Of a DNA stretch of 64,000 bases, positions 8,888 through 17,667 are shown in pieces. The stretch's first letter is position 1, and every line of letters begins with the position of its first letter. Source of the stretch: Thermaerobacillus caldiproteolyticus (GTDB taxonomy: Bacteria; Bacillota; Bacilli; Bacillales; Anoxybacillaceae); contig NZ_JACDUT010000005.1 in assembly GCF_013761245.1 (NCBI RefSeq), positions 216,169 to 280,168 on the forward strand, read 5' to 3'. The translations under genes and the position numbers were made by a program. The notes beneath the pieces were generated by a model, which had not been told where the DNA came from, searched no databases, and was given only the letters and a program-made list of their open reading frames with translations.

Positions 8888-9908
8888 AGAAAGAAGCATG
8901 AGTACGATCGAAAAAACTCTTCTTACAGCTAAGTTCATCGATGGATTTTGGGATCGCTGGATTGTGCATGGCGTGAAACGAGAGGACATTATATTTGTTC
9001 GCTCCTCTCTTTCCAGTAAAGAAGATTGGATGAAAAGATGGGGAACACTTGCAGACTTATTGATGCAAAAAGCAGAGGCGCTTCCAAGTGTAGAAGCGGA
9101 GATCGTATTTCGGACAGCCGGTCTTTATTATCATTTAATGCAATGGCTTATACCAGAGAGAAATGACGAAAAAAAGAAGTGGTTAAACCAAAGTCTTAAA
9201 GCTGTTCGAATTGCTGATGATTTATCGCATGTTGAAACACACTATGTTCAACTAGATGTAGATCAGAAAAAATGTTTTGGACGAGTTTGCATTCCTTCAG
9301 CCCCAAAAGGGATCATCATTATAATTAATCCTCTAGATTCAACAAAAGAAGAGCTTTTTACGTATGAAATGGATTTTTTAGAGAAGAGATTTGTCACAAT
9401 CAGCTTCGACGGTCCAGGTCAAGGGGAGACATATGTGTTTAGCAGTTTGAAAGGAACGAAAAAACGGTGGGAAAAGTTCGTCAATTTATTAATTGAATTT
9501 GCATCTTCTAATTTCTCACTGCCTATTTATGTGTTTGGGACAAGTTCAGGGGCTTCTTGGGCCGTTTATAGTAGCTGTCATCCAAAAGTGGTGAAAGCTG
9601 TTGCGGTCTCGCCAGCATTTTTAAGCGAAGAAATCAGCCTGCCTGATTACTTTACGGAGCGAGTACGCTTTGTAAGCGAACAAGAAGATAAATGGTTACC
9701 TTGTTTTGAAAAGTTAGCATTTCGCAATCCAGTTCTATTAATACATGGCAGGCAAGATGTTATGGTATCCAGTGAAGATATCTATAACTTATATCAACAT
9801 TTGCCAAATGGAAAGAAACTTTTAGAGTTCGATGACGAGGGTCATTGTTGTAACTACAAACTTCCTGAAATCCGTCAGTACGCTATGACATGGTTTCAAG
9901 AGAAATGA
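8874..9908 (+). CDS. Alpha/beta hydrolase of the DUF1100/FrsA-like group
   Basis: This 344-residue serine hydrolase has a helical N-terminal ~110 residues followed by an alpha/beta fold. The nucleophile elbow is GTSSG (Ser224 in FGTSSGASW), an acid is offered by LLIHGRQD, and the catalytic His by DDEGHCC. The oxyanion segment SFDGPGQGET and the long N-terminal helical part resemble DUF1100 (FrsA-like) and 2,6-dihydroxypseudooxynicotine hydrolase-type enzymes that cleave esters or C-C bonds. It overlaps the GHKL gene by 14 bases, with GGGGGAGGGG just before ATG 8874. Followed by an acyl carrier protein and a ligase, it may act as the thioesterase or acyl transferase that releases or edits the carrier-bound acyl group (inference). 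Confidence 0.85.
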   Translation: MLLDKERSMSTIEKTLLTAKFIDGFWDRWIVHGVKREDIIFVRSSLSSKEDWMKRWGTLADLLMQKAEALPSVEAEIVFRTAGLYYHLMQWLIPERNDEKKKWLNQSLKAVRIADDLSHVETHYVQLDVDQKKCFGRVCIPSAPKGIIIIINPLDSTKEELFTYEMDFLEKRFVTISFDGPGQGETYVFSSLKGTKKRWEKFVNLLIEFASSNFSLPIYVFGTSSGASWAVYSSCHPKVVKAVAVSPAFLSEEISLPDYFTERVRFVSEQEDKWLPCFEKLAFRNPVLLIHGRQDVMVSSEDIYNLYQHLPNGKKLLEFDDEGHCCNYKLPEIRQYAMTWFQEK

Positions 9909-9918
9909 AGGTGAAAAA

Positions 9919-10152
9919 ATGAGCTTTGAAGAATTTCGCCAATTGATTTCAGAAATATCGAAAATACCGGTAGAACAAATTAACAAAAATTCTTCCTTTC
10001 GAAACGATTTAGGAATTGATTCATTACAAATGGTGAATTTACTTATTGAAGTAGCAGCAAAATTAAAATTAGAGTTACATATGATTCAAAGCCGTTTAGA
10101 TTTTCAAACCGTAGGTGGGTTATATGAGTCTTTCGTCAAGGAGAGGGAATGA
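9919..10152 (+). CDS. Acyl carrier protein (discrete carrier domain)
   Basis: This 77-residue helical carrier protein has the phosphopantetheine site LGIDSLQ (Ser35). It is distinct from the housekeeping AcpP: the attachment motif is DSLQ rather than DSLD and it lies outside any fab cluster. It sits 10 bases after the hydrolase gene and overlaps the ligase start (ATGATG across the TGA), so ligase and carrier are translationally coupled. The pair looks like a stand-alone loading unit in which the ligase adenylates a carboxylic acid and thioesterifies it to this carrier. A 4'-phosphopantetheinyl transferase is not in the window. Confidence 0.9.
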   Translation: MSFEEFRQLISEISKIPVEQINKNSSFRNDLGIDSLQMVNLLIEVAAKLKLELHMIQSRLDFQTVGGLYESFVKERE

Positions 10153-11636
10153 TGGGGAGCTTATATCAATGGATTTTTAATAGCGAAAACTTAGATGTAA
10201 ATAAAAAAGTTTTAACAACGCAAACAGGAGATTTTTCGTTATACGATATTCAAAAAGGTGTAGAAATATATATTTCTCTTTTAAAACGAATAGGAGCAAT
10301 CCGTGGGAAAAGGGTCGCATTAATTGTTCCAAGTGTACCGAGCTTTTTAAATTTATTATTGGCGGTTAACCAACTGGAAGGGATTATAGTGCCAATTAGC
10401 CCATTTTTAAGAAAAGATGATTTAACAAAAATTCTTGAATTTATCAAACCACATATCGTTTTTACGATTAAGCAATATAATGGCTTTGATTTTTCTAAAA
10501 CAGTCTATGATTGGGCGCATTCTATAAAAGAAGAAACCGTTATTTTTGAATCTGATGATTGCTTGAATTGGGGCACACTGGTAGTCGAAGGACCTCCGAA
10601 ACCTGTTGAAAATGAGTGTATCGATATTATAGGTTGTACATCTGGTAGCACTGGTATTCCCAAAGGAGTAATGGTTGATTTAGAATTTATTAAATTTACA
10701 GCTGAAGCATTATCAACTTCAATGGTGCTTTCAAAAGAGGATCGATTGTTTGGTATGGTTCCTGTTTCCGGATTATTCGGACTATGTTTATTACTAACAG
10801 CTATTAAAAGGCAGGTACACTTTGTTGTGACTGAATCATTTAGCTTTCCAGATATTATTCAGTTACTAAAAGAACATTCAGCTAATAAGCTCGTTACAAG
10901 CCCTTCTTTATTTAGAGCATTATATTTATTGACAAGAGACGATGAAGATACCTTTTATAAACCATTAACAATAGTTGGGCTTGGAGGTGAAAGTATTTCA
11001 CCAGACTTTATCCAGACAGTGTCATCCATCAAAAATTGCAAAATGATAAATATGTACGGTCTTAGTGAGCTCGGATGTATTATGTTCAGTAAAAATGATA
11101 TCCGAACAGGAATAGAGTGGGCTTTAACACCAGGAGCAGAGATTAACGTAGTAAACGTTTCTGACGAAGGAATCGGCGAGCTTACTGTTAAAACACCAAA
11201 CGGATTTTTAGGCTATTATCAGCGCCCAGATTTAACGGAAGAAGTCTATAGAAATGGATGGTTTTATACAGGTGACTTGGTCCGGGTTACGAATGGAGCG
11301 AAGATTGAATTTGTTGGCCGCAAAAAGGATATGATTAAAAAAGGCGGGCAACAAGTGATTCCAGGTGAAATTGAAAAGCTACTCACTGATCACCCAAATG
11401 TTGAAAAAGCGGTAGTTGTTGGGGTTCCACATTCTATTTTTGGAGAACAAGTAGTTGCCTTTGTTGTTGTACGAGGAAAAGTAGATACGGGTGAGCTTTA
11501 TTCCTTTTGCCAAGATAAAGTAGCAAGATATAAAGTACCTGATCAAATTTTTATCGTGGATGAAATTCCTGTAAGTCAAGGGAAAGTCGATAAAGTGACA
11601 TTACGTCAATGGGCGTTAGAGAAGAACTATAAATAA
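10149..11636 (+). CDS. AMP-forming acyl/aryl ligase (ANL superfamily) loading the carrier protein
   Basis: This 495-residue adenylate-forming enzyme carries the standard A-motifs: GCTSGSTGIPKG (phosphate loop), NMYGLSELG, GWFYTGD, GRKKDMIKKGG and a C-terminal catalytic Lys region in PVSQGKVDK. The C-terminal lid domain is complete. Length and motifs fit CoA ligases and free-standing NRPS-type loading ligases equally. The overlap with the ACP gene (ATG 10149 inside its stop) makes the carrier the likely acceptor. The substrate pocket cannot be read reliably here: a fatty or aromatic acid is possible. It belongs to the pterin/partner-switch operon, and the sensor gene follows after 23 bases. 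Confidence 0.9.
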   Translation: MMGSLYQWIFNSENLDVNKKVLTTQTGDFSLYDIQKGVEIYISLLKRIGAIRGKRVALIVPSVPSFLNLLLAVNQLEGIIVPISPFLRKDDLTKILEFIKPHIVFTIKQYNGFDFSKTVYDWAHSIKEETVIFESDDCLNWGTLVVEGPPKPVENECIDIIGCTSGSTGIPKGVMVDLEFIKFTAEALSTSMVLSKEDRLFGMVPVSGLFGLCLLLTAIKRQVHFVVTESFSFPDIIQLLKEHSANKLVTSPSLFRALYLLTRDDEDTFYKPLTIVGLGGESISPDFIQTVSSIKNCKMINMYGLSELGCIMFSKNDIRTGIEWALTPGAEINVVNVSDEGIGELTVKTPNGFLGYYQRPDLTEEVYRNGWFYTGDLVRVTNGAKIEFVGRKKDMIKKGGQQVIPGEIEKLLTDHPNVEKAVVVGVPHSIFGEQVVAFVVVRGKVDTGELYSFCQDKVARYKVPDQIFIVDEIPVSQGKVDKVTLRQWALEKNYK

Positions 11637-11659
11637 AGCCAAACATGAGGAGCTAGCGC

Positions 11660-13228
11660 ATGAAACACGTGACATTAAGAAGACGGTTTTTGACACAAGT
11701 ATTTTCTTTATTAATCGTTATTGCTATTTTGTCGGCAGGGATTCAAGTTTACTTTATGAACCAACAAATAAAATCTAATATTTACGAAAAATCTACTCCA
11801 ATTGCTAACAGTATCGAACGAGGGATAGAGGAAACGGATTTAGCTTCAAAAATGATTGAGCAGCAAATTGATTTCAAAATGATTGCTATAGCCAAACACA
11901 TTGGTGATCTTCTTCAGACTCAAAAGGTCGAAAATATTAAAAATGAACAATTGCTAAAAATTAAAAAAGATTTGAATCTAGCAGGCTTAACGATTTTTGC
12001 TAGAAAAGATAACGATATTGTAGCGGTTAAATCTACAGATGTGAAAGACATCGGGTTTAGTACAAAAAGCTACGGAGAACTTGTTTATCGAAATATGAAC
12101 GCCGTTTTAAAAGGGGAAGAGCCGGTAGTTCAAGAGGGATATACGGATAAAAGTATATTAGTTCTTCCAATCGTTAAATCCGGCTCCCATAAGGAGCAAC
12201 CGTTATTTTTCAAGTATGCATACTATCATCCGCCTGGTTCAGACTATATCGTCAATCCATTCATAGAGGCACAGGAAGTATATAAATTTACGCAAGAAGT
12301 AGGACCGGGACGATTGATTAGTCAAATAGAACAAAGAAATCCTTATGTGAAAGAAATTTCTGTTCTTAATCCGAAAGTTTTTAAAAATCCAAGTTTAGAA
12401 ATGAATTTTTATCCTCCATTACGAAAAGTGGAGCATGGTGATTTTAAATATCAAACGAAAGAAGATGTGGAAATCCTTAAACAAATGGTAGACCATCCAG
12501 TAAAACGTATCTCACTACAAAAAGTAAATGGCGAAAAACTGTACAAAGTTTTTTTACCAATTAATGATAACAGAGTCATTTATTTAGCATTAGATTACAG
12601 TAAAATGACAACACCATTTTATAAATATTCGATTATTTTAATGGTTTCAAGTTTACTATCTTTACTTGTTTTATTTTTAATCACAGTTCCGTTTTTTAAT
12701 CAAATTTACGAAAACATTCAAAGAGTGAAAGAACAAATCCAGCTGTTAGCTGATGGAGATTTAACAGTGAAAAGCCGGGTGAAAGATGGCAGTGAGTTGG
12801 AGATTTTATCAAATAGCGTAAATAAAATGGTAAATAAGCTACATTCGCTGGTGTCAGATACAAGAGAACAAGCAGTAAAAACTCAACGTCTATCTGTAAT
12901 GTTAGAGGCGGAAGCTTCGCAATCGGTTGAGAAGATGTATGAATTATCAACAGAAACAACGATTCAGTCAAGGGAACAGTTGCATGAAATCCACGAATTT
13001 TTAGATGAAATCGAAGAAGTGCTAAACACTTTACCGAATGACGAAAACACAAAAGCGATTTTTGACAAAATGGATGCCATGAGACAAATAGCAAATGATC
13101 GGACTGCAACAACGACTGAGATGACCATTCAGCTATCTGATTTACTGCAATCTCTACATGGACAATCTAAGGAGCTTTCAAATATCGCTAATACGCTGCT
13201 TCAGCAAATAAGCCGTTTTAAACTTTAA
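11660..13228 (+). CDS. Membrane sensor with Cache-like extracellular domain and HAMP, no kinase or MCP output domain
   Basis: This 522-residue receptor has a first membrane helix at about 12-30, a ~290-residue extracytoplasmic region of dCache-like layout (with YYHPPGSDYIVNPF), a second membrane helix at about 325-345, then a HAMP domain (LADGDLTVKSR..ELEILSNSVNKM, about 350-400) and a ~120-residue helical C-terminus. The extracellular half looks like a methyl-accepting chemotaxis receptor, but the signalling hairpin signature is absent, and no histidine kinase, GGDEF or PP2C part is fused. It probably signals by contact to a neighbour, for example the PP2C phosphatase two genes on (inference). 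The start ATG 11660 has GAGGAGC about 7 bases upstream. Confidence 0.85.
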   Translation: MKHVTLRRRFLTQVFSLLIVIAILSAGIQVYFMNQQIKSNIYEKSTPIANSIERGIEETDLASKMIEQQIDFKMIAIAKHIGDLLQTQKVENIKNEQLLKIKKDLNLAGLTIFARKDNDIVAVKSTDVKDIGFSTKSYGELVYRNMNAVLKGEEPVVQEGYTDKSILVLPIVKSGSHKEQPLFFKYAYYHPPGSDYIVNPFIEAQEVYKFTQEVGPGRLISQIEQRNPYVKEISVLNPKVFKNPSLEMNFYPPLRKVEHGDFKYQTKEDVEILKQMVDHPVKRISLQKVNGEKLYKVFLPINDNRVIYLALDYSKMTTPFYKYSIILMVSSLLSLLVLFLITVPFFNQIYENIQRVKEQIQLLADGDLTVKSRVKDGSELEILSNSVNKMVNKLHSLVSDTREQAVKTQRLSVMLEAEASQSVEKMYELSTETTIQSREQLHEIHEFLDEIEEVLNTLPNDENTKAIFDKMDAMRQIANDRTATTTEMTIQLSDLLQSLHGQSKELSNIANTLLQQISRFKL

Positions 13229-13289
13229 AAGGAGTTAGAAGATAAGCAGTTCGTTGATTTATACATTCTCGCTAAAGGGGGGAATCAAT

Positions 13290-13607
13290 TTGACATTAGC
13301 CGTTCAAAGGGAGTATTCGAATGGGACTGTCGTCTTAAAGATCAAAGGAATTTTAGATATATCTACCGCTCATTTATTTGAAACTTATATTCAGGAAATC
13401 GAGGATATTGAAGAGTTAATCGTTGATTTTTCTAATTTAGAATTTATCGATTCTACTGGCATCGGTGCGATAATGGAAGTTATCTATTTATCAAAAGAAA
13501 AACAATTTCTAATTAAATTACGGGGGATCAACCAACAAATTTACGATATTTTGGAGACAGTCGGTTTATTCAAGGTGCTGGAAGCGGTTCAAGGGGAGGT
13601 GGTCTAA
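13290..13607 (+). CDS. STAS-domain anti-sigma-factor antagonist-like protein (first copy)
   Basis: This 105-residue single STAS domain is like SpoIIAA/RsbV. The phosphorylatable Ser55 lies in FIDSTGIG, the conserved DSTG site on which RsbW-type kinases act. TTG 13290 is preferred over the upstream in-frame start at 13254: AAAGGGGGG precedes it by about 7 bases and the protein then has the normal STAS length. The stop overlaps the start of the phosphatase gene (TAATG), so antagonist and phosphatase are made together. A second STAS protein is encoded at 16565. Confidence 0.9.
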   Translation: MTLAVQREYSNGTVVLKIKGILDISTAHLFETYIQEIEDIEELIVDFSNLEFIDSTGIGAIMEVIYLSKEKQFLIKLRGINQQIYDILETVGLFKVLEAVQGEVV

Positions 13608-14458
13608 TGTATTTGAATGAGTATAAACATGTACATGGACTAACCTCTTCGAATGATCACGTTATGGAGAAATGGTTAGAGCGAGAGATTAATTTAGCGA
13701 GAAATATTCAAACAAAGCTGTTAAATGGCTCAATTCCAAGTATAAGGGATGCAGAAATACAGGGAATTTCCATCCCTGCAAGGTTAATAGGCGGAGATTA
13801 CTATGATTTTTATCCTTTAGAAAATGACAAAGTTCGCATTGTCATTGGCGATGTTATGGGAAAAGGGATCCCAGCGGCTATGTTGATGATTTTGACGCGT
13901 GGAGCTTTTCGTAGTGCAGCAGAAAGTACGAAAGGCCCTGCAGAAACGCTGACTGCTATGAACAAAGCTCTTTGTCAAGATTTGCGCTTATTAAAATCAT
14001 TTGTCACTTTGTTTTGTGCTGATTGGAACCCAATAACGAACGTTCTTACATATGCAAGTGCAGGTCATAATATGCCTTTGCTTGTAAAAGGAAAGGAAAA
14101 AAAGGTAATGGAGCTCCCTAAAGCGTTAGGGATTATGGTTGGTGCTTTTACTGACCACGTATACGAAGAAAAGAGAGTGGAATTAGAAGAGAACGACACG
14201 GTTTTCTTTTATACAGACGGTATCGTGGAAGCTGAGAATAAAGATCGGGAACAATTTAAACGTGAACGTCTCATCAACACTTTATTACAACATTTAGATA
14301 AAAATGTGGATGAAATCGGGAAGCATGTAGTTGAAGCAATTCATACATTTACGGAAGGAGTTCCGCAAAAGGATGATATTACGATGGTAATACTGAAAGT
14401 CAATAAAAAAAGTGATATGACAAAAACAAACTTTTCCTTTATCAGCTCGAAGGAGTAG
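13607..14458 (+). CDS. SpoIIE/RsbU-type PP2C serine phosphatase
   Basis: This 283-residue soluble phosphatase probably removes phosphate from the STAS proteins of the operon. Metal-binding residues are visible: GGDYYDF (Asp64, Asp67), IGDVMGKG (Asp82), FYTDGIVEA and a late QKDDITM. A short N-terminal linker (1-40) with WLEREINLARNIQ resembles the helical linker of RsbU/RsbP that receives activation. No sensory domain is fused, so activation must come from a partner such as the HAMP sensor. ATG 13607 overlaps the preceding stop, with GGGGAGG upstream. Confidence 0.92.
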   Translation: MYLNEYKHVHGLTSSNDHVMEKWLEREINLARNIQTKLLNGSIPSIRDAEIQGISIPARLIGGDYYDFYPLENDKVRIVIGDVMGKGIPAAMLMILTRGAFRSAAESTKGPAETLTAMNKALCQDLRLLKSFVTLFCADWNPITNVLTYASAGHNMPLLVKGKEKKVMELPKALGIMVGAFTDHVYEEKRVELEENDTVFFYTDGIVEAENKDREQFKRERLINTLLQHLDKNVDEIGKHVVEAIHTFTEGVPQKDDITMVILKVNKKSDMTKTNFSFISSKE

Positions 14459-14464
14459 AGCAAA

Positions 14465-16543
14465 ATGGGACAAACGATCATTTCTAAAGGACGTAATATA
14501 GAAGAAGCGATCAATATAGGATTAGAGATTCTGAAAAGTACTCGTGAGGAAGTGCTGATTGAAATTATTCAAAAGGAAACAAAAGGGATTTTACGTATTG
14601 GTTCCAAACCCGCCATTGTAAAACTTACAAAAACCCAAGAACGAAAGAAAGAAAATAAAGAGGAACTTCGTGAGTTTAATAGTGTTCACGATATTGAAGA
14701 GGTAATTAAAAATTTAGATTTTAATTCACATGTATCTATGACTGATGAAAAACAAGAAATTCAAAAGCTATGTTTACAAGATGAACTCGAAGGAAAAGTG
14801 TGGGTGAAAAATGGGAAAATTTTTTGTAAGCCCTCTCCTCTGCACTATCCAACGATTACGGTCGGACGAGGTGTTAAGCTTTTTAAAAATAATGAATTAG
14901 TCACAGGTACAACGGTAGTAACAGAAACTGACCAATTTGACATTAAAGTCGAAGAAGAAGTTACAGAGACTAAGTGGAATATAACGATCGATCGAGACAA
15001 ATTAAATGTAATTTTACATATAGAACCAGGAATGAGAAAAAGTTTTACGATAAAAGACATTGAACCTGATTATCATATTGAGCTGAACGCAGAGGAACAC
15101 ATTGAGATTCGAAATGACCTTCAGTATGAACAAATATTACAGGAGCTCGAAACATTAAATGTTGTTCGAGGGATTGACTTTAATGAAATTAAAAATGCAG
15201 TAAATACTAAAAAGATTAGTAGCTTTATTATTGCTAGAGGCATAAAACCGAAAGAAGGAAAAAATGGATGGATAGAGTTAAAAGTAAATGTTGATATCCA
15301 ACAAATGAGACCGAAGCTTCGTGAAGATGGAACAGTAGATTTTCGGGAATTAAAAAATATCCCAACAGTTCGTAAAGGACAAGTGATTGCCATTGTTCAT
15401 CCCCCAGTTCCTGGGCTGCCTGGTATGACAGTAACGAATGAGCCGATTCCGGCCCAACCTACCTATCCAGTCAAAGTCCAGTTAGGGAAAGGGGTTACAA
15501 CAGTAGAAAATGGAACAAAAATTGTTGCTACCGAAACAGGGCGCCCTTATTTTGAACAAAAAGGAATGTTAGTTCAAGTATCTATTATTGAAAAGTTCAT
15601 TCATCAAGGGGATGTAGATATTGCTTCGGGCAACATTCGCTTTAAAGGGGATGTAGATATACTGGGCAATGTTGAAGATGGAATGAGTGTTGAAGCGGAT
15701 GGAAATATTACAATATTCAAAAACGTTAACCGGGCGAATATTATATCAAAACAGGCGATTTTTATTCGGCAAAATGTCATTGGAAGTCAAATTTCCTCTG
15801 GGAAAAATAACATACTTATTTCAGAGTTAGTCCATTTATTAAGTATTATTGAAGAACATATCGAAAAATTAATTCTCTCTATTAAACAATTAATGGCTTC
15901 CTCAGCGTTTAAAGTGACTGATTTGAAGCAAAATGGCCTGTTTCCTTTAATTAAATTACTGTTAAGTCATAAATTCCGCGTACTAGTGACAACGACGAAA
16001 CAATATATGGAGGTTAGCAAAAAAGGAAACCGTTTGCTAGAGCAAAGCTGGCTTGATCTTTCTGAACAATTCCGTCTCTGTTTCTTTGCTCACGTTCCAA
16101 ATGAGTGGCATTCTCTTGAACAACTTACAATATTGCTAGCGAATATAAGAGAATTAGTAAATAAAAGTCAAACTGAAGACAACCAAAATAGCTATGTTGA
16201 GTTATTGTATGCATTAAATAGCACAATATATTGCAGCGGCGATGTAGCAGTGCTAGGGCAGGGATGCTATAATTGTAAAATTCATGCAGGAGGTTCTTTG
16301 AAAATCAACGGAGTAGTACGTGGAGGAGAAGTGTATGCACGGCTAGGTGCGACGATTAAAGAGACAGGCTCAGAGACAGGTGTTTTGACGCGTATCATTG
16401 TTCCGTCCGATCAAACAATTAAAATCGAACTTGCTAGGGAAGGAACGGTTATTCAAATCGGTAAGGTGAAATACACTTTTCAAAAAGAACAGCATTTTGT
16501 TGAGGCTTCTCTGAATGAAAAAGAACAAATTGTTTTTAATTAA
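14465..16543 (+). CDS. FapA/DUF342 protein with N-terminal Jag-N domain
   Basis: This 692-residue protein starts with a Jag-N-like domain (about 3-50, KGRNIEEAINIGLEIL). The FapA (DUF342) region follows: an N-terminal alpha/beta part, a segment with HPPVPGLPGMTVTNEP (about 315-330), and a right-handed beta-helix rich in GDVDI/GNI/GNV repeats at about 380-440, interrupted by a helical insertion (~455-570) and resumed at about 580-640. FapA proteins are polymer-forming, polarity-related proteins in Gram-negatives, where one is reported to control a PTS component; the Bacillus members are poorly understood. It lies 6 bases after the phosphatase gene inside the operon. Its role here is unknown; a scaffold for the signalling proteins is possible (inference). 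Confidence 0.88.
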   Translation: MGQTIISKGRNIEEAINIGLEILKSTREEVLIEIIQKETKGILRIGSKPAIVKLTKTQERKKENKEELREFNSVHDIEEVIKNLDFNSHVSMTDEKQEIQKLCLQDELEGKVWVKNGKIFCKPSPLHYPTITVGRGVKLFKNNELVTGTTVVTETDQFDIKVEEEVTETKWNITIDRDKLNVILHIEPGMRKSFTIKDIEPDYHIELNAEEHIEIRNDLQYEQILQELETLNVVRGIDFNEIKNAVNTKKISSFIIARGIKPKEGKNGWIELKVNVDIQQMRPKLREDGTVDFRELKNIPTVRKGQVIAIVHPPVPGLPGMTVTNEPIPAQPTYPVKVQLGKGVTTVENGTKIVATETGRPYFEQKGMLVQVSIIEKFIHQGDVDIASGNIRFKGDVDILGNVEDGMSVEADGNITIFKNVNRANIISKQAIFIRQNVIGSQISSGKNNILISELVHLLSIIEEHIEKLILSIKQLMASSAFKVTDLKQNGLFPLIKLLLSHKFRVLVTTTKQYMEVSKKGNRLLEQSWLDLSEQFRLCFFAHVPNEWHSLEQLTILLANIRELVNKSQTEDNQNSYVELLYALNSTIYCSGDVAVLGQGCYNCKIHAGGSLKINGVVRGGEVYARLGATIKETGSETGVLTRIIVPSDQTIKIELAREGTVIQIGKVKYTFQKEQHFVEASLNEKEQIVFN

Positions 16544-16564
16544 TGGAGAGCGGGGAGATACTGT

Positions 16565-16876
16565 ATGTTTTCATATGAATTGGTTCAAGACGGACAGAGT
16601 GTAACTATTTATTTCAAAGGAGACTTAGATATCGAAGTTACCGAAATAATGGAAGAAATTATACAGGAATTACAATTTTTCGAAACGATTCATATAAACT
16701 TATCCGAAGTCCTGTTTGTAGATTCTACCGGAATTGGTTTACTTATTAATTTAGTAAATACATTAAAACAAGAAAATAAACATGTAATGATTTCCGGCAC
16801 ACAGCCTGAGGTAGAGGAAGTATTTAAAATCATTCAATTGAAAGAAATATTGGGTGAGGAGATATTTGTAAAGTGA
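16565..16876 (+). CDS. STAS-domain antagonist-like protein (second copy)
   Basis: This 103-residue STAS domain has the DSTGIG motif (Ser54 in FVDSTGIGLL). It is paralogous to the protein at 13290 but clearly diverged (DLDIEVTEIMEE versus ILDISTAHLFET), so the two probably bind different partners or respond at different thresholds. It starts with ATG 16565, 21 bases after FapA, and is followed by a G-rich gap before the response regulator. Confidence 0.9.
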   Translation: MFSYELVQDGQSVTIYFKGDLDIEVTEIMEEIIQELQFFETIHINLSEVLFVDSTGIGLLINLVNTLKQENKHVMISGTQPEVEEVFKIIQLKEILGEEIFVK

Positions 16877-16923
16877 GGTAGTGTTTATATGAGGAAGGAG
16901 AAGGGGGGGAGGTGGAACAATAG

Positions 16924-17667
16924 ATGGATTCTTTGAAAATTATTATTGCAGATGACAACGTGTCTTCTAGAACTCTTTTATGTCACTTCATTCATTTATT
17001 ACCACAATATAAAATTGTCGGGGAAGCAGCAAGTGGGGAAGATTTTGTTCAGTTGGTCTTGAAAGAAAAACCTGATATTGTGTTAGTGGATATAAACATG
17101 CCTGATCTAAATGGGATGGAAGCGGTAAAGTTATGCAAACAACTGCTTCCTACCTTACAGGTTATTTTTATAACCGGTTATGACGAATTTGCTGTTGAAG
17201 CTTTTGAAATCTCTGCAACAGATTATATTGTCAAACCGATTGAACGAACGCGTCTCTTTAATGCCTTAGAAAAAGCTCGCAGACTAATCCAGTTATCAAA
17301 TCAAACTAACTTATCAATAAAAGCCAAAAACAAAAGGCTTGGTATCAAGTCGCAAAATTCGATTCTTTTTCTTCCTATGGAAGATATTTTGTTTGCAGAA
17401 AAAGAAAATCGAAAAACAGTGGTTCATACCTCACATGAAAGATATGAAACGACAGAGACTCTAAACGAAATTGAAAATAAATTAGACGATTATTTTTTCA
17501 AAACTCATCGTTCTTATATCGTGAATTTAGAAAAAATAGTAAAAATTGAACCAGCAGGGGAAACTTATTTAGCCTATTTTATCGACAGCAATAAGTTTGC
17601 ATACATTTCCAAATTAAAGATAAATGAAGTTCAAAGGAAGATCCTTAATATTCATAAAATTAAATGA
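16924..17667 (+). CDS. LytTR-family response regulator
   Basis: This 247-residue regulator has a receiver domain (1-120; acidic pair Asp10-Asp11, phospho-acceptor Asp56 in LVDINMPD, Thr in FITGY, Lys in YIVKPIE) and a LytTR DNA-binding domain (about 145-245) containing FKTHRSYIVNL, the typical signature. It is the last gene of the operon, which starts at 5580. No cognate histidine kinase lies next to it; the MHYT hybrid kinase upstream of the operon is a candidate (inference). LytTR regulators often bind pairs of 9-bp repeats in front of their own operon; I could not make out a convincing pair in 5351-5579. Confidence 0.92.
   Translation: MDSLKIIIADDNVSSRTLLCHFIHLLPQYKIVGEAASGEDFVQLVLKEKPDIVLVDINMPDLNGMEAVKLCKQLLPTLQVIFITGYDEFAVEAFEISATDYIVKPIERTRLFNALEKARRLIQLSNQTNLSIKAKNKRLGIKSQNSILFLPMEDILFAEKENRKTVVHTSHERYETTETLNEIENKLDDYFFKTHRSYIVNLEKIVKIEPAGETYLAYFIDSNKFAYISKLKINEVQRKILNIHKIK

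Noticed and set aside
12696..13112. 138-codon minus-strand frame inside the sensor gene
   Set aside because: It is a shadow of the HAMP and helical region of the sensor, with no start site or known motif.
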